DNA of 64,000 nucleotides from Arthrobacter sp. ISL-72 (lineage in GTDB: Bacteria; Actinomycetota; Actinomycetes; Actinomycetales; Micrococcaceae), in assembly GCF_018613755.1 (NCBI RefSeq), contig NZ_JAGGPP010000008.1, forward strand, positions 1 through 64,000. The letters are read 5' to 3'. Shown one piece after another: positions 51,074 through 60,788 of the stretch (its first letter is position 1; every line of letters begins with the position of its first letter). The notes beneath the pieces were generated by a model, which was not told the DNA's origin, made no database searches, and saw nothing but the letters and a program-made list of their open reading frames with translations. A program made the translations under genes and the position numbers.

Positions 51074-52126
51074 CTAGAAACCGTCAACGGCCTTGAGCTT
51101 CGGCGATGCCTCGGTTTCTGCGGCAGGCTTGACGCCAACGCCGAGCTTCTCCTTGATGAGGCGTTCGAGTTCGGCCGCCAGCTCCGGGTTGTCGCGCAGG
51201 AACCGGCGGGAATTCTCCATGCCCTGGCCAAGCTGGTCACCGTCGTAGGTGAACCACGACCCGGACTTCTTGATCAGGCCATGCTCCACGCCCATGTCGA
51301 TGATGCCACCCTCGCGGGAGATGCCTTGGCCGTAGATGATGTCGAATTCGGCGATCTTGAAGGGCGGGGCCATCTTGTTCTTGACGATCTTGGCCTTGGT
51401 CCGGTTGCCTACCGAGTCAGCGCCTTCCTTCAGCGTCTGGATGCGGCGGACGTCAATGCGGACGGAGGCGTAGAACTTCAGGGCCTTACCACCGGTGGTG
51501 GTTTCGGGTGAGCCGAAGAACACACCGATCTTCTCGCGGAGCTGGTTGATGAAGATGGCCGTCGTCTTGGTCTGGCTCAGGCGTCCGGTGATCTTTCGCA
51601 GCGCCTGGCTCATCAGGCGGGCCTGAAGGCCAACGTGGCTGTCGCCCATGTCGCCTTCGATTTCAGCGCGGGGAACAAGGGCTGCCACGGAGTCAATAAC
51701 GATGACATCGAGGGACCCCGAGCCGATCAGCATGTCCATGATTTCCAGCGCCTGCTCGCCGGTGTCCGGCTGGGACACCAGCAGCGCGTCGGTATCGACA
51801 CCCAGCTTGGCCGCGTATTCCGGATCCAAGGCGTGCTCGGCGTCGATGAAGGCGGCAATGCCGCCTTGGCGCTGGGCGTTTGCGACGGCATGCAGCGCAA
51901 CGGTGGTCTTACCCGACGATTCCGGGCCGTAGATTTCCACTATGCGGCCACGCGGCAGGCCGCCAATTCCGAGCGCGACATCCAGTGCGATGGAGCCTGT
52001 CGGGATTACTTCGATGGGCGCACGTACTTCATCGCCCAGCCGCATAACGGAGCCTTTGCCGAACTGCTTGTCAATCTGCGCAAGCGCTGCTTCCAGCGCT
52101 TTTTCACGATCCGGGGCTGCCGCCAT
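51074..52126 (-). CDS. recA: Recombinase RecA
   Basis: Forms filaments on single-stranded DNA, drives homologous recombination and triggers LexA cleavage. The 350-aa protein has Walker A GPESSGKT at residues 67-74, Walker [15 protein letters not shown], loop L1 ([18 protein letters not shown]) and loop L2 ([22 protein letters not shown]). No intein is present, unlike in M. tuberculosis. A LexA box lies 145-156 bp upstream of the start, with a possible TATGCT -10 at 52256-52261. Confidence 0.98.
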   Translation of the reverse strand: MAAAPDREKALEAALAQIDKQFGKGSVMRLGDEVRAPIEVIPTGSIALDVALGIGGLPRGRIVEIYGPESSGKTTVALHAVANAQRQGGIAAFIDAEHALDPEYAAKLGVDTDALLVSQPDTGEQALEIMDMLIGSGSLDVIVIDSVAALVPRAEIEGDMGDSHVGLQARLMSQALRKITGRLSQTKTTAIFINQLREKIGVFFGSPETTTGGKALKFYASVRIDVRRIQTLKEGADSVGNRTKAKIVKNKMAPPFKIAEFDIIYGQGISREGGIIDMGVEHGLIKKSGSWFTYDGDQLGQGMENSRRFLRDNPELAAELERLIKEKLGVGVKPAAETEASPKLKAVDGF

Positions 52127-52270
52127 GGTTCACACCTCTAATTTTCTCGCTGTGGAGTGGCCTCAGCGGCCCTTTATCTGTCATCACCGACGCTAACGGC
52201 ACCCACCGACATTCCTGCCGGATGACATTGCGCATGTGGAAAACTGCCTGGAAAAAGCATAGCCCGACCC

Positions 52271-52282
52271 GAACAGATATTC
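52271..52282 (-). promoter_or_regulatory. LexA box upstream of recA
   Basis: The minus strand reads TTCGAATATCTGTTC around this core, an exact match to TTCGAATATNTGTTC shared with lexA box A and the DUF222 promoter. It lies between DUF3046 and recA and covers the expected -35 region of a promoter whose -10 is TATGCT at 52256-52261. Confidence 0.8.
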
Positions 52283-52331
52283 GAACAATCGCTCGGCGTG
52301 TCAGATGCCGGCGCAAGTTCCGCAGGCCGGT

Positions 52332-52556
52332 TCAGTTTCGCGTGGGCTTGACGTCCTTGCCCAGCCGGCGCTCCGCCGGGACATCCTGCACGTCGCACAC
52401 TGCCAGCCAGACCTGCCGCGGCGGAACTCCTGCTGCCAGCGCCTGGTCCGCGGTCCGGCCGCCGACGCCTGCCAGCACCAGAGAACTGCTGAGGACGCGG
52501 GAGTAGCCCGCGCCGAACTCATCGTCCATTAGCCGCCAAAAGTCGCTGATTCTCAC
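52332..52556 (-). CDS. DUF3046 family protein
   Basis: A 74-aa protein beginning MRISDFWRLMDDEFG and containing RTADQALAAGVPPRQVWLAVCD, characteristic of DUF3046. The family is confined to actinobacteria and is usually found just upstream of recA, as here. Function unknown; the predicted fold is all-helical. It is probably transcribed separately from recA, because a LexA box and promoter lie in between. It is divergent from the MarR gene with only about 35 bp between starts. Confidence 0.88.
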   Translation of the reverse strand: MRISDFWRLMDDEFGAGYSRVLSSSLVLAGVGGRTADQALAAGVPPRQVWLAVCDVQDVPAERRLGKDVKPTRN

Positions 52557-52597
52557 CGATAAAGTCTCTCACGCCTGCGGCCAATAGAATGGTTGCC

Positions 52598-53107
52598 ATG
52601 AGCAACCCCACTGTGGAACCCGATCCTTCCGGGTCCACCGAAAACAGCGTCGACGCGGCCCTGAGGACCGTGGAGCACCAGATCAGTCTGTTCTGGCGCC
52701 GCGGCCGCTCCCTTTCCCAGCAGCTGTCGCGGGAAGTCCACCCTGACATGGAGCCCGCCGCCTACGGGCTCCTGACAGTCATCCGCCGGGAAGGCCCCAT
52801 CAGGCTTACGGAGCTGGCGTCCTGCATCGGCGTCGGCAAGCCCTCGGTCAGCCGGCAGATTGCTTTCCTCGAGAGCATCGGCCTGGTGTCGAAGGAAGCC
52901 GACCCCCTTGACGGCCGTGCCCAGACCATCCGGCTGACTGCCAAAGGCGAGGAGAAGATGCACCAGGTGCAGGACGCCCGCCGCGAAGTCTTCCGGGAGC
53001 GGCTGGGCGAATGGCCGGTGGAGGAACTGCAGACCCTTGCCACCTACATGGCCAAGCTCAATGCGACCTACGAACGGGACGGCTTTCCAAAGGACGAACT
53101 CAAATAG
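52598..53107 (+). CDS. MarR family transcriptional regulator
   Basis: A protein of about 169 aa with the MarR winged helix: recognition region RLTELASCIGVGKPSVSRQIAFLESIGLVSKEADPLDGRAQTIRLT at about residues 65-115, flanked by dimerisation helices. MarR proteins usually repress a neighbouring gene in response to a small ligand. The only divergent neighbour is DUF3046, so the target is not evident. Two in-frame ATGs (52589, 52598) are possible; the second begins the more plausible N-terminus. It has its own terminator. Confidence 0.9.
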   Translation: MSNPTVEPDPSGSTENSVDAALRTVEHQISLFWRRGRSLSQQLSREVHPDMEPAAYGLLTVIRREGPIRLTELASCIGVGKPSVSRQIAFLESIGLVSKEADPLDGRAQTIRLTAKGEEKMHQVQDARREVFRERLGEWPVEELQTLATYMAKLNATYERDGFPKDELK

Positions 53108-53125
53108 GGCCTGAGCGTGGAACGA

Positions 53126-53158
53126 CGAAGGGCCGCCGGCGTAGCCGGCGGCCCTTCG
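53126..53158. terminator. Bidirectional terminator between the MarR gene and clgR
   Basis: A perfect 15-bp stem CGAAGGGCCGCCGGC (53126-53140) with its complement at 53144-53158 and a GTA loop lies between convergent genes, 19 bp after the MarR stop. Confidence 0.85.
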
Positions 53159-53198
53159 CTTGGGTCTGGAAAAGCCCAGTAGTCCTGACGTACGTTGG

Positions 53199-53558
53199 TC
53201 AGCGGGCGCCCGAGAGCATCCCCTTGGTCAGTTCGTCAGACAGTTCAGTATTGAGTTCGCGGTCAAGGTCGCGGCCGTAGCGCTGCGAGAATTCCTGCGG
53301 AACGGTGTCCGGAACAGCAACGCCCTCAGCGACGGCAACGCGGTCGCTGACTTCGCGGAGCATGCTGGACAACGGAACGTCCAGGGCCGAGCAGATCGAA
53401 GACAGCAGCTCCGAAGAGGCTTCCTTCTGGCCGCGCTCCACTTCACTGAGGTAACCCAGGGAAACCCTGGCACTGTGTGAAACTTCGCGGAGGGTTCGGC
53501 CTTGACGCTGGCGAACGTCGCGCAGAACATCACCGATTTCGTGACGAAGTACTACCAT
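53199..53558 (-). CDS. clgR: ClgR-type HTH transcriptional regulator
   Basis: A 119-aa XRE-family activator; in Corynebacterium, Streptomyces and Mycobacterium ClgR switches on clpP/clpC protease and other stress genes and is itself degraded by ClpP. The helix-turn-helix ([32 protein letters not shown]) is highly characteristic. The C-terminus ends MLSGAR; a hydrophobic C-terminal degron is expected for ClgR but is not obvious here. I chose ATG 53558 because AAGGAG lies 6 nt upstream and homology starts with [15 protein letters not shown]; the frame is open to 53705. Its position beside cinA-pgsA-ftsK is conserved. Confidence 0.9.
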   Translation of the reverse strand: MVVLRHEIGDVLRDVRQRQGRTLREVSHSARVSLGYLSEVERGQKEASSELLSSICSALDVPLSSMLREVSDRVAVAEGVAVPDTVPQEFSQRYGRDLDRELNTELSDELTKGMLSGAR

Positions 53559-53792
53559 CTTGCGCTCCTTCTGTTCGCTCTTTGCCTGATCGGCGAGGCC
53601 CACATCCTTCCAGCGGACAACGCCGTTTACGGATACGGGCTGCTTTACCATCTGTATCGCCTTGCTCCCTCGTACGTCAGGTGCGCCTTCATTCAGGCGA
53701 ACCATAATTATTTACTCATCCTAGGCGCCTCCATGATTCGGAAGCGACACAATGTAACAACTATTAGGAATCAAATTTTGTTCCCGGCAACT

Positions 53793-54287
53793 TTACGCCG
53801 GGTAAGCCTCGAAAGATAGGGCTTCCAGCAGCCGCTCCAAAGCGGCCGCGCAGGCCTGGCCACGGATGTCGGCGCGGTTCCCCTCGAAAACGTAACCGAA
53901 CGACGTCGTGCCCTCCGCGGTGGCGAGGCCGACGAAGACTGTTCCCACGGGTTTGCCGTCGTGCGGTTCCGGTCCGGCGACGCCGGTGGTGGCCACCCCG
54001 ATGTCTGCCCCGCAGACCCGCCGTGCTCCCGCCGCCATGGCTGCGGCGACGTCCGCATCGACCGATCCGACGGCGTCGAGCAGTTCGCGGGGCACGTCCA
54101 GGACGTCTGCCTTGACTGAGTTCTGGTAGGAAACCACGCCGCCCTGGAGCATCCCCGAGGCACCGGGCGTGTCGGCAAGCACGGCCGTCACCATGCCCGC
54201 TGTCAGCGACTCAGCGGTGGCGACGGTCAGTCCGCGCGAAATGGCGCCGGCAACTGCCTGTTCGGCGATGCGGTGCAGATTGCTCAC
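53793..54287 (-). CDS. CinA C-terminal domain protein (nicotinamide-nucleotide amidohydrolase type)
   Basis: A 164-aa protein equal to the CinA C-terminal/PncC domain, which deamidates NMN in pyridine-nucleotide salvage. Visible motifs are ATAESLTAGMVTAVLADTPGAS (catalytic Ser/Thr region), GGVVSYQNSVKADVL and IGVATTGVAGPEPHDGKPVGTV. The molybdopterin-like N-domain of full CinA is missing, which is normal for many actinobacteria. The GTG start overlaps the pgsA stop (GTGA), so the two are coupled. Confidence 0.93.
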   Translation of the reverse strand: MSNLHRIAEQAVAGAISRGLTVATAESLTAGMVTAVLADTPGASGMLQGGVVSYQNSVKADVLDVPRELLDAVGSVDADVAAAMAAGARRVCGADIGVATTGVAGPEPHDGKPVGTVFVGLATAEGTTSFGYVFEGNRADIRGQACAAALERLLEALSFEAYPA

Positions 54288-54925
54288 GGCATTTCTCCCT
54301 GGACACGCTGGCTGGCGGCACGACGTCCGCTCGCCCGCAGTTTGAGTGCTTCAACTACATACTCGACGCCGGTCCAGACGGTAATGGCCACGGCGGCCAG
54401 CATCACCACGAAGGCCAGCACCCCAAGCCACGGGGCCAGCGATGCGAGCGGGACCACGTACAGCATGATCGCCACGGTCTGCACCACGGTCTTTAGTTTC
54501 CCGCCCCGCGACGCCGGGATGACGCCATAGCGGATGACGAAGAACCGCAGTGCCGTGATGCCCCATTCCCGGACCAGGATCAGGAGGGTGATCCACCAGG
54601 GCAGCTCGCTGAGGAGGGAGAGCATGACCAAGGCGGAGCCGGTCAGCAGTTTGTCCGCGATGGGATCGGCGATCTTGCCGAAGTTGGTGATGAGCCCTCT
54701 GCTGCGGGCGATGTCGCCGTCGAGCTTGTCCGTATAGATCGCGACGGCGAACGTCAAGGCAGCGGCCCAGCGCCAGATGCCGTTTTGGCTGTCCAGGCCC
54801 GGGGCGTCGGCCAGGAGGAACCAGACGAAGAACGGCACCATAACAATCCGCAGCATTGTCAGGATGTTCGGAAGGTTCCAGATCCCGGAGGCGGAGCCTG
54901 AGCTGTTGGCTTCAGTGCTAGTCAC
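54284..54925 (-). CDS. pgsA: CDP-diacylglycerol--glycerol-3-phosphate 3-phosphatidyltransferase
   Basis: Integral membrane enzyme that makes phosphatidylglycerol phosphate. The 213-aa protein has the CDP-alcohol phosphotransferase signature D-x2-D-G-x2-A-R-x8-G-x3-D-x3-D in KLDGDIARSRGLITNFGKIADPIADK (about residues 67-92), with about five to six membrane spans. The start is GTG at 54925, 10 bp after ftsK. Actinobacterial paralogues may make other polar lipids such as phosphatidylinositol phosphate; the position next to cinA/clgR favours PgsA. Confidence 0.92.
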   Translation of the reverse strand: MTSTEANSSGSASGIWNLPNILTMLRIVMVPFFVWFLLADAPGLDSQNGIWRWAAALTFAVAIYTDKLDGDIARSRGLITNFGKIADPIADKLLTGSALVMLSLLSELPWWITLLILVREWGITALRFFVIRYGVIPASRGGKLKTVVQTVAIMLYVVPLASLAPWLGVLAFVVMLAAVAITVWTGVEYVVEALKLRASGRRAASQRVQGEMP

Positions 54926-54934
54926 CCTCCTAGG

Positions 54935-57874
54935 CTACCGTCCGGTGAGCGACCAGGCGTCCTCGGAGCCGTCGTCGTCATCACCGTAGCCTCCGGAGCC
55001 GCCGTCGGCGCCGTCGTAGTATTCGGCCTTCTGCGCGCGGTTGTCCAGGTCTGCGGCGACCAGGTCCTCGGCATAGCCGCCCTGGGCGATGTTGGCGTTG
55101 GCGTTGTCACTCAGCGCGGCGGTCTGCGAATCCGCCGACGCCGGAGCTTCCTGGCCCTTCATGGCGGCGAGGACCGTGGCAAGGTCGTCCGGCTTCACCA
55201 GGACGTCGCGCGCCTTCGAACCCTCGGACGGGCCCACCACTCCCCTGGATTCGAGCAGGTCCATGAGGCGGCCGGCCTTGGCGAACCCGACCCGCAGCTT
55301 GCGCTGCAGCATCGACGTGGAGCCGAACTGTGTGGTGACCACGAGTTCGGTGGCCTGCAGGAGGACTTCGAGGTCGTCCCCGATGTCGTCGTCGATCTGC
55401 TTCTTCGGCGCCTCAGCGGCGACGTCGTCGCGGTAGACGGCCTTCAGCTGGCCCTTGACGTGCTCGACGACCTTGTGGATTTCCGATTCCGTGACCCAGG
55501 CACCCTGGACACGCATGGCCTTGGACGCGCCCATGGGCAGGAAGAGGGCGTCACCCTGGCCGATGAGCTTTTCGGCGCCGGGCTGGTCCAGGACCACGCG
55601 GGAGTCGGTGACCGAGGAGGTCGCGAAGGCCATGCGGGACGGGACGTTGGCCTTGATCAGGCCGGTGACAACGTCCACGGACGGCCGCTGGGTGGCCAGG
55701 ACCAGGTGGATGCCGGCGGCACGGGCGAGCTGCGTGATCCGGACAATGGAATCTTCGACGTCGCGGGGCGCCACCATCATGAGGTCGGCGAGTTCGTCTA
55801 CGATCACCAGCAGGTACGGGTACGGACGGATGACACGCTTCGAATCAACGGGCGGGTGGACCTTGCCGGCCCGGACCGCTTTGTTGAAGTCGTCAATGTG
55901 CTTGAAGCCGTAGTTGGCGAGGTCGTCATAGCGGGCGTCCATTTCGCGGACCACCCACTGCAGGGCCTCGGCGGCTTTCTTGGGGTTGGTGATGATGGGC
56001 GTGATCAGGTGCGGGACACCTTCGTACGCCGTGAGTTCCACGCGCTTGGGGTCCACCATGACCATGCGGACCTCGTCCGGGGTGGCGCGCATCAGGATGG
56101 AGGTGATCATGGAGTTCACGAAGGACGACTTACCGGCACCGGTGGCGCCGGCCACCAGCAGGTGGGGCATCTTGGCGAGGTTGGCCACGACGTAGCCGCC
56201 CTCGACGTCCTTGCCCACACCCATCACCATGGGGTGGTCCGTCCGGCGGGCGTTCTGGCTGCGGAGCACATCGCCGAGCGAGACAGTCTCGCGGTCCGTG
56301 TTGGGAATCTCAATGCCGATGGCGGACTTGCCGGGGATGGGGCTCAAGATGCGGACGTCGCTGGAGGCGACGGCGTAGGAGATGTTCTTGGACAGCGCCG
56401 TGACGCGTTCCACCTTGGTACCGGGGGAAAGTTCAATTTCGTACCGTGTCACGGTGGGTCCGCGGCTGAAGCCGGTGACCTGCGCGTCGACGTTGAACTG
56501 GTTCATGGTCTCCGTCAGGGACGCCACAATGGCGTCGTTGGCTTCGGTGCGCTCCTTGGGGATGGAGCCCGGAGTCAGCACGTCCGAGGACGGCAGGGTG
56601 TAGGTGACGTCGCCGGCAAGCGAGAGCTGCTCCGTGCGTTGCGGGATGGGTGTGGGCAGCGGGGCCGGGGCGACCGGCCGCGACGGAACCTGGGGGGCTG
56701 CTGCTGCCCCCGTGCCGGTGGCGGCCGCGCCTGTGCCGGCGTTGAGGGAACCGGCGGCCACCATCCCCGGGGTCACCAGGGGAATGGCTTCGGTGGCGTT
56801 TTCGCCCTCGGCGACCGGGCCCTTCGAGCCCAGGCCCTGGGCTGCCTTGATCTTTTCGACGGCGATCTCGGCCTGCGTTGGCCGGCGCACGCCGGGCGCC
56901 GGGCCGGAACCCTTGGCGCCCTTGGCACCTTCGGCTGCATCGTCGTCGTCGACCACGGCATGTTCGAAGGCCTCGTCCCCCACGTAGCCTTCCAGGCGGG
57001 GGTCTGTTTCCGGGTCCTTGCCGAATAGCCGGCTGCGCTTTTTCTTCCGGGGCGCTGCCTGGCCGGAGTTTTCGTACAGGTAGCTGCGGTCGTGGGCGTC
57101 GCCCTGCTCCTGCAGGTCGATGCCCATGAGGTGCTCATACGCATCCTTGATCCGCCGCGGAATCGCACCGAAGGGAGTGGCCGTGACTATCAGCAGGGAC
57201 GTGAAGGCCAGCAGTCCGTAAACGACCACGGGCACAGCGATGTGCAGGGCTGCCAACGGCGAGGCCGCCAGGAAGCCGAGCATCCCGCCGGCCCGGCGCA
57301 GGCCGTCGAAACCATCTGTAACAGTGGGCTGCCCGCCAATGATGTGGGCCAGGCCGCAGCCGGCAAAGGTCATGATCAGGAAGCCGATGCCGATCCGGTT
57401 GTTGCCGCGCCCGTCCGACGGCTGGCGGAACAGCCGGAAGGCGCAGACGAAGAGCATGAGGGGCAGCAGCAGGGACATCCAGCCGAAAGTGCCGTTCACC
57501 ACCGCGAAGACCGCGTCGGGGAACCATCCCTTGAGGCCCCACCACGCAAAGGTCGCAACGAACACGCCCAGGGCGAGGTTGAACAGGGCGGCGCCGTCCC
57601 GGCGGTCCTCGGGTGCAAGGTCGCTGACGTCGTGGCCGATCCGGCGGACACCGCCGCCGACGACGTGGCCGATGCCGAGCCATGCACCTGCGGCCACCCG
57701 CACGAGCCACGGCTGCCGGGCTTCGACGGCGGGCATCTGCCGGGTGCGTGCCGTGCCTGAGGATCCCCCGGTCCGGCTGGATTTGGACGCAGCGGAGCCG
57801 GAGGCCCTGCCCGCTGAGCTGCCTGACTTGCCGCTTGAGTTGCCTCTAGGCGCGGAGGAGGTACGTGTCGCCAT
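54935..57874 (-). CDS. ftsK: DNA translocase FtsK
   Basis: Septal motor of about 979 aa that pumps chromosomal DNA during division. The N-terminus is a 50-residue Ser/Gly/Arg-rich segment, then four membrane spans (about 65-270), a Pro/Ala-rich linker, the RecA-like motor with Walker A VAGATGAGKSSFVNS near 590 and Walker B LLVIVDELADLMM, and the gamma winged helix for KOPS recognition (LRVGFAKAGRLMDLLESRGVVGPSEGSKARDVL). An acidic, Gly/Asp-rich tail follows. A GTG three codons upstream (57883) is an alternative start. Confidence 0.96.
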   Translation of the reverse strand: MATRTSSAPRGNSSGKSGSSAGRASGSAASKSSRTGGSSGTARTRQMPAVEARQPWLVRVAAGAWLGIGHVVGGGVRRIGHDVSDLAPEDRRDGAALFNLALGVFVATFAWWGLKGWFPDAVFAVVNGTFGWMSLLLPLMLFVCAFRLFRQPSDGRGNNRIGIGFLIMTFAGCGLAHIIGGQPTVTDGFDGLRRAGGMLGFLAASPLAALHIAVPVVVYGLLAFTSLLIVTATPFGAIPRRIKDAYEHLMGIDLQEQGDAHDRSYLYENSGQAAPRKKKRSRLFGKDPETDPRLEGYVGDEAFEHAVVDDDDAAEGAKGAKGSGPAPGVRRPTQAEIAVEKIKAAQGLGSKGPVAEGENATEAIPLVTPGMVAAGSLNAGTGAAATGTGAAAAPQVPSRPVAPAPLPTPIPQRTEQLSLAGDVTYTLPSSDVLTPGSIPKERTEANDAIVASLTETMNQFNVDAQVTGFSRGPTVTRYEIELSPGTKVERVTALSKNISYAVASSDVRILSPIPGKSAIGIEIPNTDRETVSLGDVLRSQNARRTDHPMVMGVGKDVEGGYVVANLAKMPHLLVAGATGAGKSSFVNSMITSILMRATPDEVRMVMVDPKRVELTAYEGVPHLITPIITNPKKAAEALQWVVREMDARYDDLANYGFKHIDDFNKAVRAGKVHPPVDSKRVIRPYPYLLVIVDELADLMMVAPRDVEDSIVRITQLARAAGIHLVLATQRPSVDVVTGLIKANVPSRMAFATSSVTDSRVVLDQPGAEKLIGQGDALFLPMGASKAMRVQGAWVTESEIHKVVEHVKGQLKAVYRDDVAAEAPKKQIDDDIGDDLEVLLQATELVVTTQFGSTSMLQRKLRVGFAKAGRLMDLLESRGVVGPSEGSKARDVLVKPDDLATVLAAMKGQEAPASADSQTAALSDNANANIAQGGYAEDLVAADLDNRAQKAEYYDGADGGSGGYGDDDDGSEDAWSLTGR

Positions 57875-58007
57875 ACTCGCCACGGTACCCGAAGTCAGCC
57901 CAAAACCCCGGATTTCCGGGGCAGTCCGGGACGCATGTTGCCCACGGGAACAGCCCGCGGCAGGAACCCCCGCCGGATTACGAGCCGGTGATTTCGAGGA
58001 AACAGCA

Positions 58008-58066
58008 ACGGGACCCTCCCCCCAGTCAGCGTCCCGAAGGCTCGCTGACAGCGGGGAGGGTCCCGT
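58008..58066 (-). terminator. Terminator after the ribonuclease J gene
   Basis: A long two-part hairpin: 13-bp outer arms ACGGGACCCTCCC (58008-58020) and the complement at 58054-58066, and an inner GTCAGCG/CGCTGAC stem. It begins 17 bp past the rnj stop and is followed by a moderately T-rich tail. The remainder of the 200-bp gap to ftsK shows no clear signal. Confidence 0.75.
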
Positions 58067-58083
58067 CCGACAATCCCCGGCGC

Positions 58084-59775
58084 TTAGGCCTCAAGCACCA
58101 CCGGAATGATCATGGGCTTGCGGCGCAGCTTGCGGTTGACCCAAGTGCCGACAACGCGGCGGACAACCTGCTGGAGCTGGTGGGTGGTGTGGCCCGTGTG
58201 GTTCTGCACGGCTTCCTCGAGTGCGGCGTTGATCTTGGGAATGATCTCGTCGAAAACGGCATCGTCTTCGGCCACACCGCGGGCGTGGATCTCAGGCCCG
58301 GAGACAACCTTGCCGGTGGCACGGTGGACGACCGTGATGATGGAGATAAAGCCTTCATCGCCGAGGACCTGGCGGTCCTTGAGGTCGGCGTCGGTGATTT
58401 CGCCCACGCTGGAGCCGTCAACGTACACAAAGCCGACCTCGACCTGGCCCACGATGTCCGCCTGGTGGTCGCGGAGGTCGATCACGGTGCCGTTGTCCGC
58501 CAGGAGGATGCTTTCGTCGGGCACTCCCGATTCGAGGGCAATCCGGCCGTTGGCGATCAGGTGCCGTGTCTCACCGTGTACGGGCATGGCGTTGAGCGGC
58601 TCGAGGATGTTGTAGCAGTAGAGCAGCTCGCCGGCAGCGGCGTGACCGGAAACGTGCACCTTGGCGTTGCCCTTGTGGATGACGTCGGCGCCCAGCTTGA
58701 GCAGGCCGTTGATGATGCGGAAGACCGCATTCTCGTTGCCGGGAATCAGGCTGGAGGCCAGGATCACCGTGTCTCCCTGGCCCACCACCACCCGGTGGTC
58801 GCCGTTTGCCATCCGGGACAGTGCGGCCATCGGCTCACCCTGGGAACCGGTGGACATCAGCACCACGCGGTTGTCCGGCAGGTTGTCGATATTCTTGATG
58901 TCCACCAGGATGCCGTCCGGCACGTCAAGGTAGCCAAGCTTCTCAGCGATGGCCATGTTGCGGACCATGGAGCGGCCAACGAAGGCAACCTTGCGGTTGT
59001 GTTTGGCGGCGGAGTCCAGCACCTGCTGCACGCGGTGGACATGCGAGGAGAAGGAAGCGACGATGATGCGCTTGCTGGCCTGGCCAAAGAGCCGGTCCAG
59101 GGTGGGGCCGATTTCCTTTTCGGCCGTGGTGAAGCCGGGAACATCGGCGTTCGTGGAATCCGACATGAACAGGTCAACGCCCTCTTCACCGAGCTTCGCG
59201 AAGTGCCGGAGGTCGGTGATCCGGCCGTCCAGCGGCAGCTGGTCCATTTTGAAGTCGCCGGTGTGCAGGACGGTGCCGCCGGCGGTGCGGATGAACACGG
59301 CCAGGGCATCCGGAATGGAGTGGTTGACCGCGACGAACTCGGTTTCGAACGGACCGAAGTGCTCCACCTGCCCCTCGGTCACCGTGTGGGTGTAGGGCTT
59401 GATCCGGTGTTCCTGCAGCTTGGCCTCGATCAGGGCGAGGGTGAGCCGGGAGCCAACGAGGGGGATGTCGCTGCGCAGGCGGAGCAGGTACGGCACAGCA
59501 CCGATGTGGTCTTCGTGGCCGTGGGTCAGGACGACTGCCACGATGTCGTCAAGCCGGTTCTCGATGTAGGAGAAATCGGGCAGGATCAGGTCGACGCCGG
59601 GCTGGGTTTCCTCAGGGAAGAGGACGCCGCAGTCGACGATGAGCAGCTTGCCTTCGATTTCGAAGACGGCCATGTTGCGGCCGATCTCCCCCAGGCCGCC
59701 AAGCGGCACGATCCGCAGGGTGCCCTGGGGCAGTTTCGGGGGCGTGACAAGGCCGGGAAGGGCGGTTTGGGTCAT
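58084..59775 (-). CDS. rnj: Ribonuclease J
   Basis: Metallo-beta-lactamase/beta-CASP nuclease with 5'-3' exo- and endonuclease activity on mRNA and rRNA precursors. The 563-aa protein has the zinc motif THGHEDHIG near residue 85, the beta-CASP block (VASFSSHVHRVQQVLDSA, STGSQGEPMAALSR, HVSGHAAAGEL) and the C-terminal domain. The gene order dapA-rnj-ftsK matches Mycobacterium. It is 41 bp downstream of dapA and ends in a strong terminator. Confidence 0.96.
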   Translation of the reverse strand: MTQTALPGLVTPPKLPQGTLRIVPLGGLGEIGRNMAVFEIEGKLLIVDCGVLFPEETQPGVDLILPDFSYIENRLDDIVAVVLTHGHEDHIGAVPYLLRLRSDIPLVGSRLTLALIEAKLQEHRIKPYTHTVTEGQVEHFGPFETEFVAVNHSIPDALAVFIRTAGGTVLHTGDFKMDQLPLDGRITDLRHFAKLGEEGVDLFMSDSTNADVPGFTTAEKEIGPTLDRLFGQASKRIIVASFSSHVHRVQQVLDSAAKHNRKVAFVGRSMVRNMAIAEKLGYLDVPDGILVDIKNIDNLPDNRVVLMSTGSQGEPMAALSRMANGDHRVVVGQGDTVILASSLIPGNENAVFRIINGLLKLGADVIHKGNAKVHVSGHAAAGELLYCYNILEPLNAMPVHGETRHLIANGRIALESGVPDESILLADNGTVIDLRDHQADIVGQVEVGFVYVDGSSVGEITDADLKDRQVLGDEGFISIITVVHRATGKVVSGPEIHARGVAEDDAVFDEIIPKINAALEEAVQNHTGHTTHQLQQVVRRVVGTWVNRKLRRKPMIIPVVLEA

Positions 59776-59816
59776 AGTGCACTACTTTCCGGGCGGAACA
59801 GTGGGGTCTTTGCCGA

Positions 59817-60725
59817 TCAGGAAAAGACCAGGCCTGCTTCCGCCAAATCCTCGCGGATGGTTGCGATCTCAGCTTCGTCCGGCTCCACGAGGGGCAAACG
59901 GACAACCGAGTTGGGCAGGATTCCCTGCCACTTAAGAATCTGCTTGGCCGCAACGGCCCCCTGAACGCGGGTCATGGTCGCCCGGACAACAGGTTCGAGT
60001 TCAAAATTTATCTTGCGCGCGGTGCCGAGGTCGTTGGCGTTGACGGCGTCAATGAGTTCGCGGAACCGGCGGGTGGCAACGTGGGTGGTGACGCCCACGA
60101 GTCCGACGGCGCCCAGCGCCATCCACTGCAGGGTCAGGCCGTCGTCGCCGGAGTAGAAGAGCAGGTCGGTCTCTGCCATGACGCGGGTGGCGGCAGCGAA
60201 ATCAGCCTTGGCGTCCTTGACCGCAACGATGTTCGGGTGCTCGGCGAGGCGGATCATGGTGTCCGGCGCAATCTGGATGGACGAGCGGCCGGGGATGTCG
60301 TAGAGCATCACGGGCATGTCCGTGGAGGAGGCGATCGTCTCAAAGTGGGCGCGCACGCCGGCCTGGCTGGGCTTGTTGTAGTAAGGCGTGACGATCAGGA
60401 GCCCGTCGACGCCGAGCTCGGCAGCCTGCCGGGAAAGGTGCACCGAGTGTGCAGTGTCGTTGGTGCCGGTGCCGGCGATGATCGCGGCACGGCCACCGAC
60501 GGCTTCCTTGACGGCACGGAACATCCCCAGGTTTTCCTCATCGGTGAGGGTGGAGGTTTCGCCCGTGGTCCCGGTGACAACGAGGCCGTCGCAGCCGTCG
60601 TCGACAAGCTTCACCGCCAGTTCCGCCGCCTGCTGGTAATCCACTTTGCCGTCCTCGGTGAACGGCGTGACCATGGCGGTCAGGAGGGTACCAAAAGCAG
60701 GGATATTCGCGGAAGTTTCAGCCAT
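59817..60725 (-). CDS. dapA: 4-hydroxy-tetrahydrodipicolinate synthase
   Basis: First committed enzyme of lysine/DAP synthesis, condensing pyruvate with aspartate semialdehyde. The 302-aa TIM barrel has GTTGETSTLTDEE, the YNKPSQAG segment with the catalytic Tyr, MLYDIPGRSS, and the Schiff-base lysine in NIVAVKDAKADF. In Mycobacterium thyX lies immediately upstream; here that place is taken by a short DUF222-like ORF. Confidence 0.97.
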   Translation of the reverse strand: MAETSANIPAFGTLLTAMVTPFTEDGKVDYQQAAELAVKLVDDGCDGLVVTGTTGETSTLTDEENLGMFRAVKEAVGGRAAIIAGTGTNDTAHSVHLSRQAAELGVDGLLIVTPYYNKPSQAGVRAHFETIASSTDMPVMLYDIPGRSSIQIAPDTMIRLAEHPNIVAVKDAKADFAAATRVMAETDLLFYSGDDGLTLQWMALGAVGLVGVTTHVATRRFRELIDAVNANDLGTARKINFELEPVVRATMTRVQGAVAAKQILKWQGILPNSVVRLPLVEPDEAEIATIREDLAEAGLVFS

Positions 60726-60788
60726 AGGAAAAACGTTACCCTGTTCCCGCCTTGTTAGGACAATGGCGGCGGCGTGATCATCGTCAAA

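Noticed and set aside
50998..51240. RecX start inside recA
   Set aside because: The added residues are the antiphase reading of the recA end and of the intergenic hairpin; RecX similarity begins after 50997.
55460..59964. Long plus-strand ORFs (522 and 699 codons) opposite ftsK and rnj
   Set aside because: Composition is His/Gly/Arg-rich as typical for antisense frames of high-GC genes, with no recognised motif and full overlap with clear genes.
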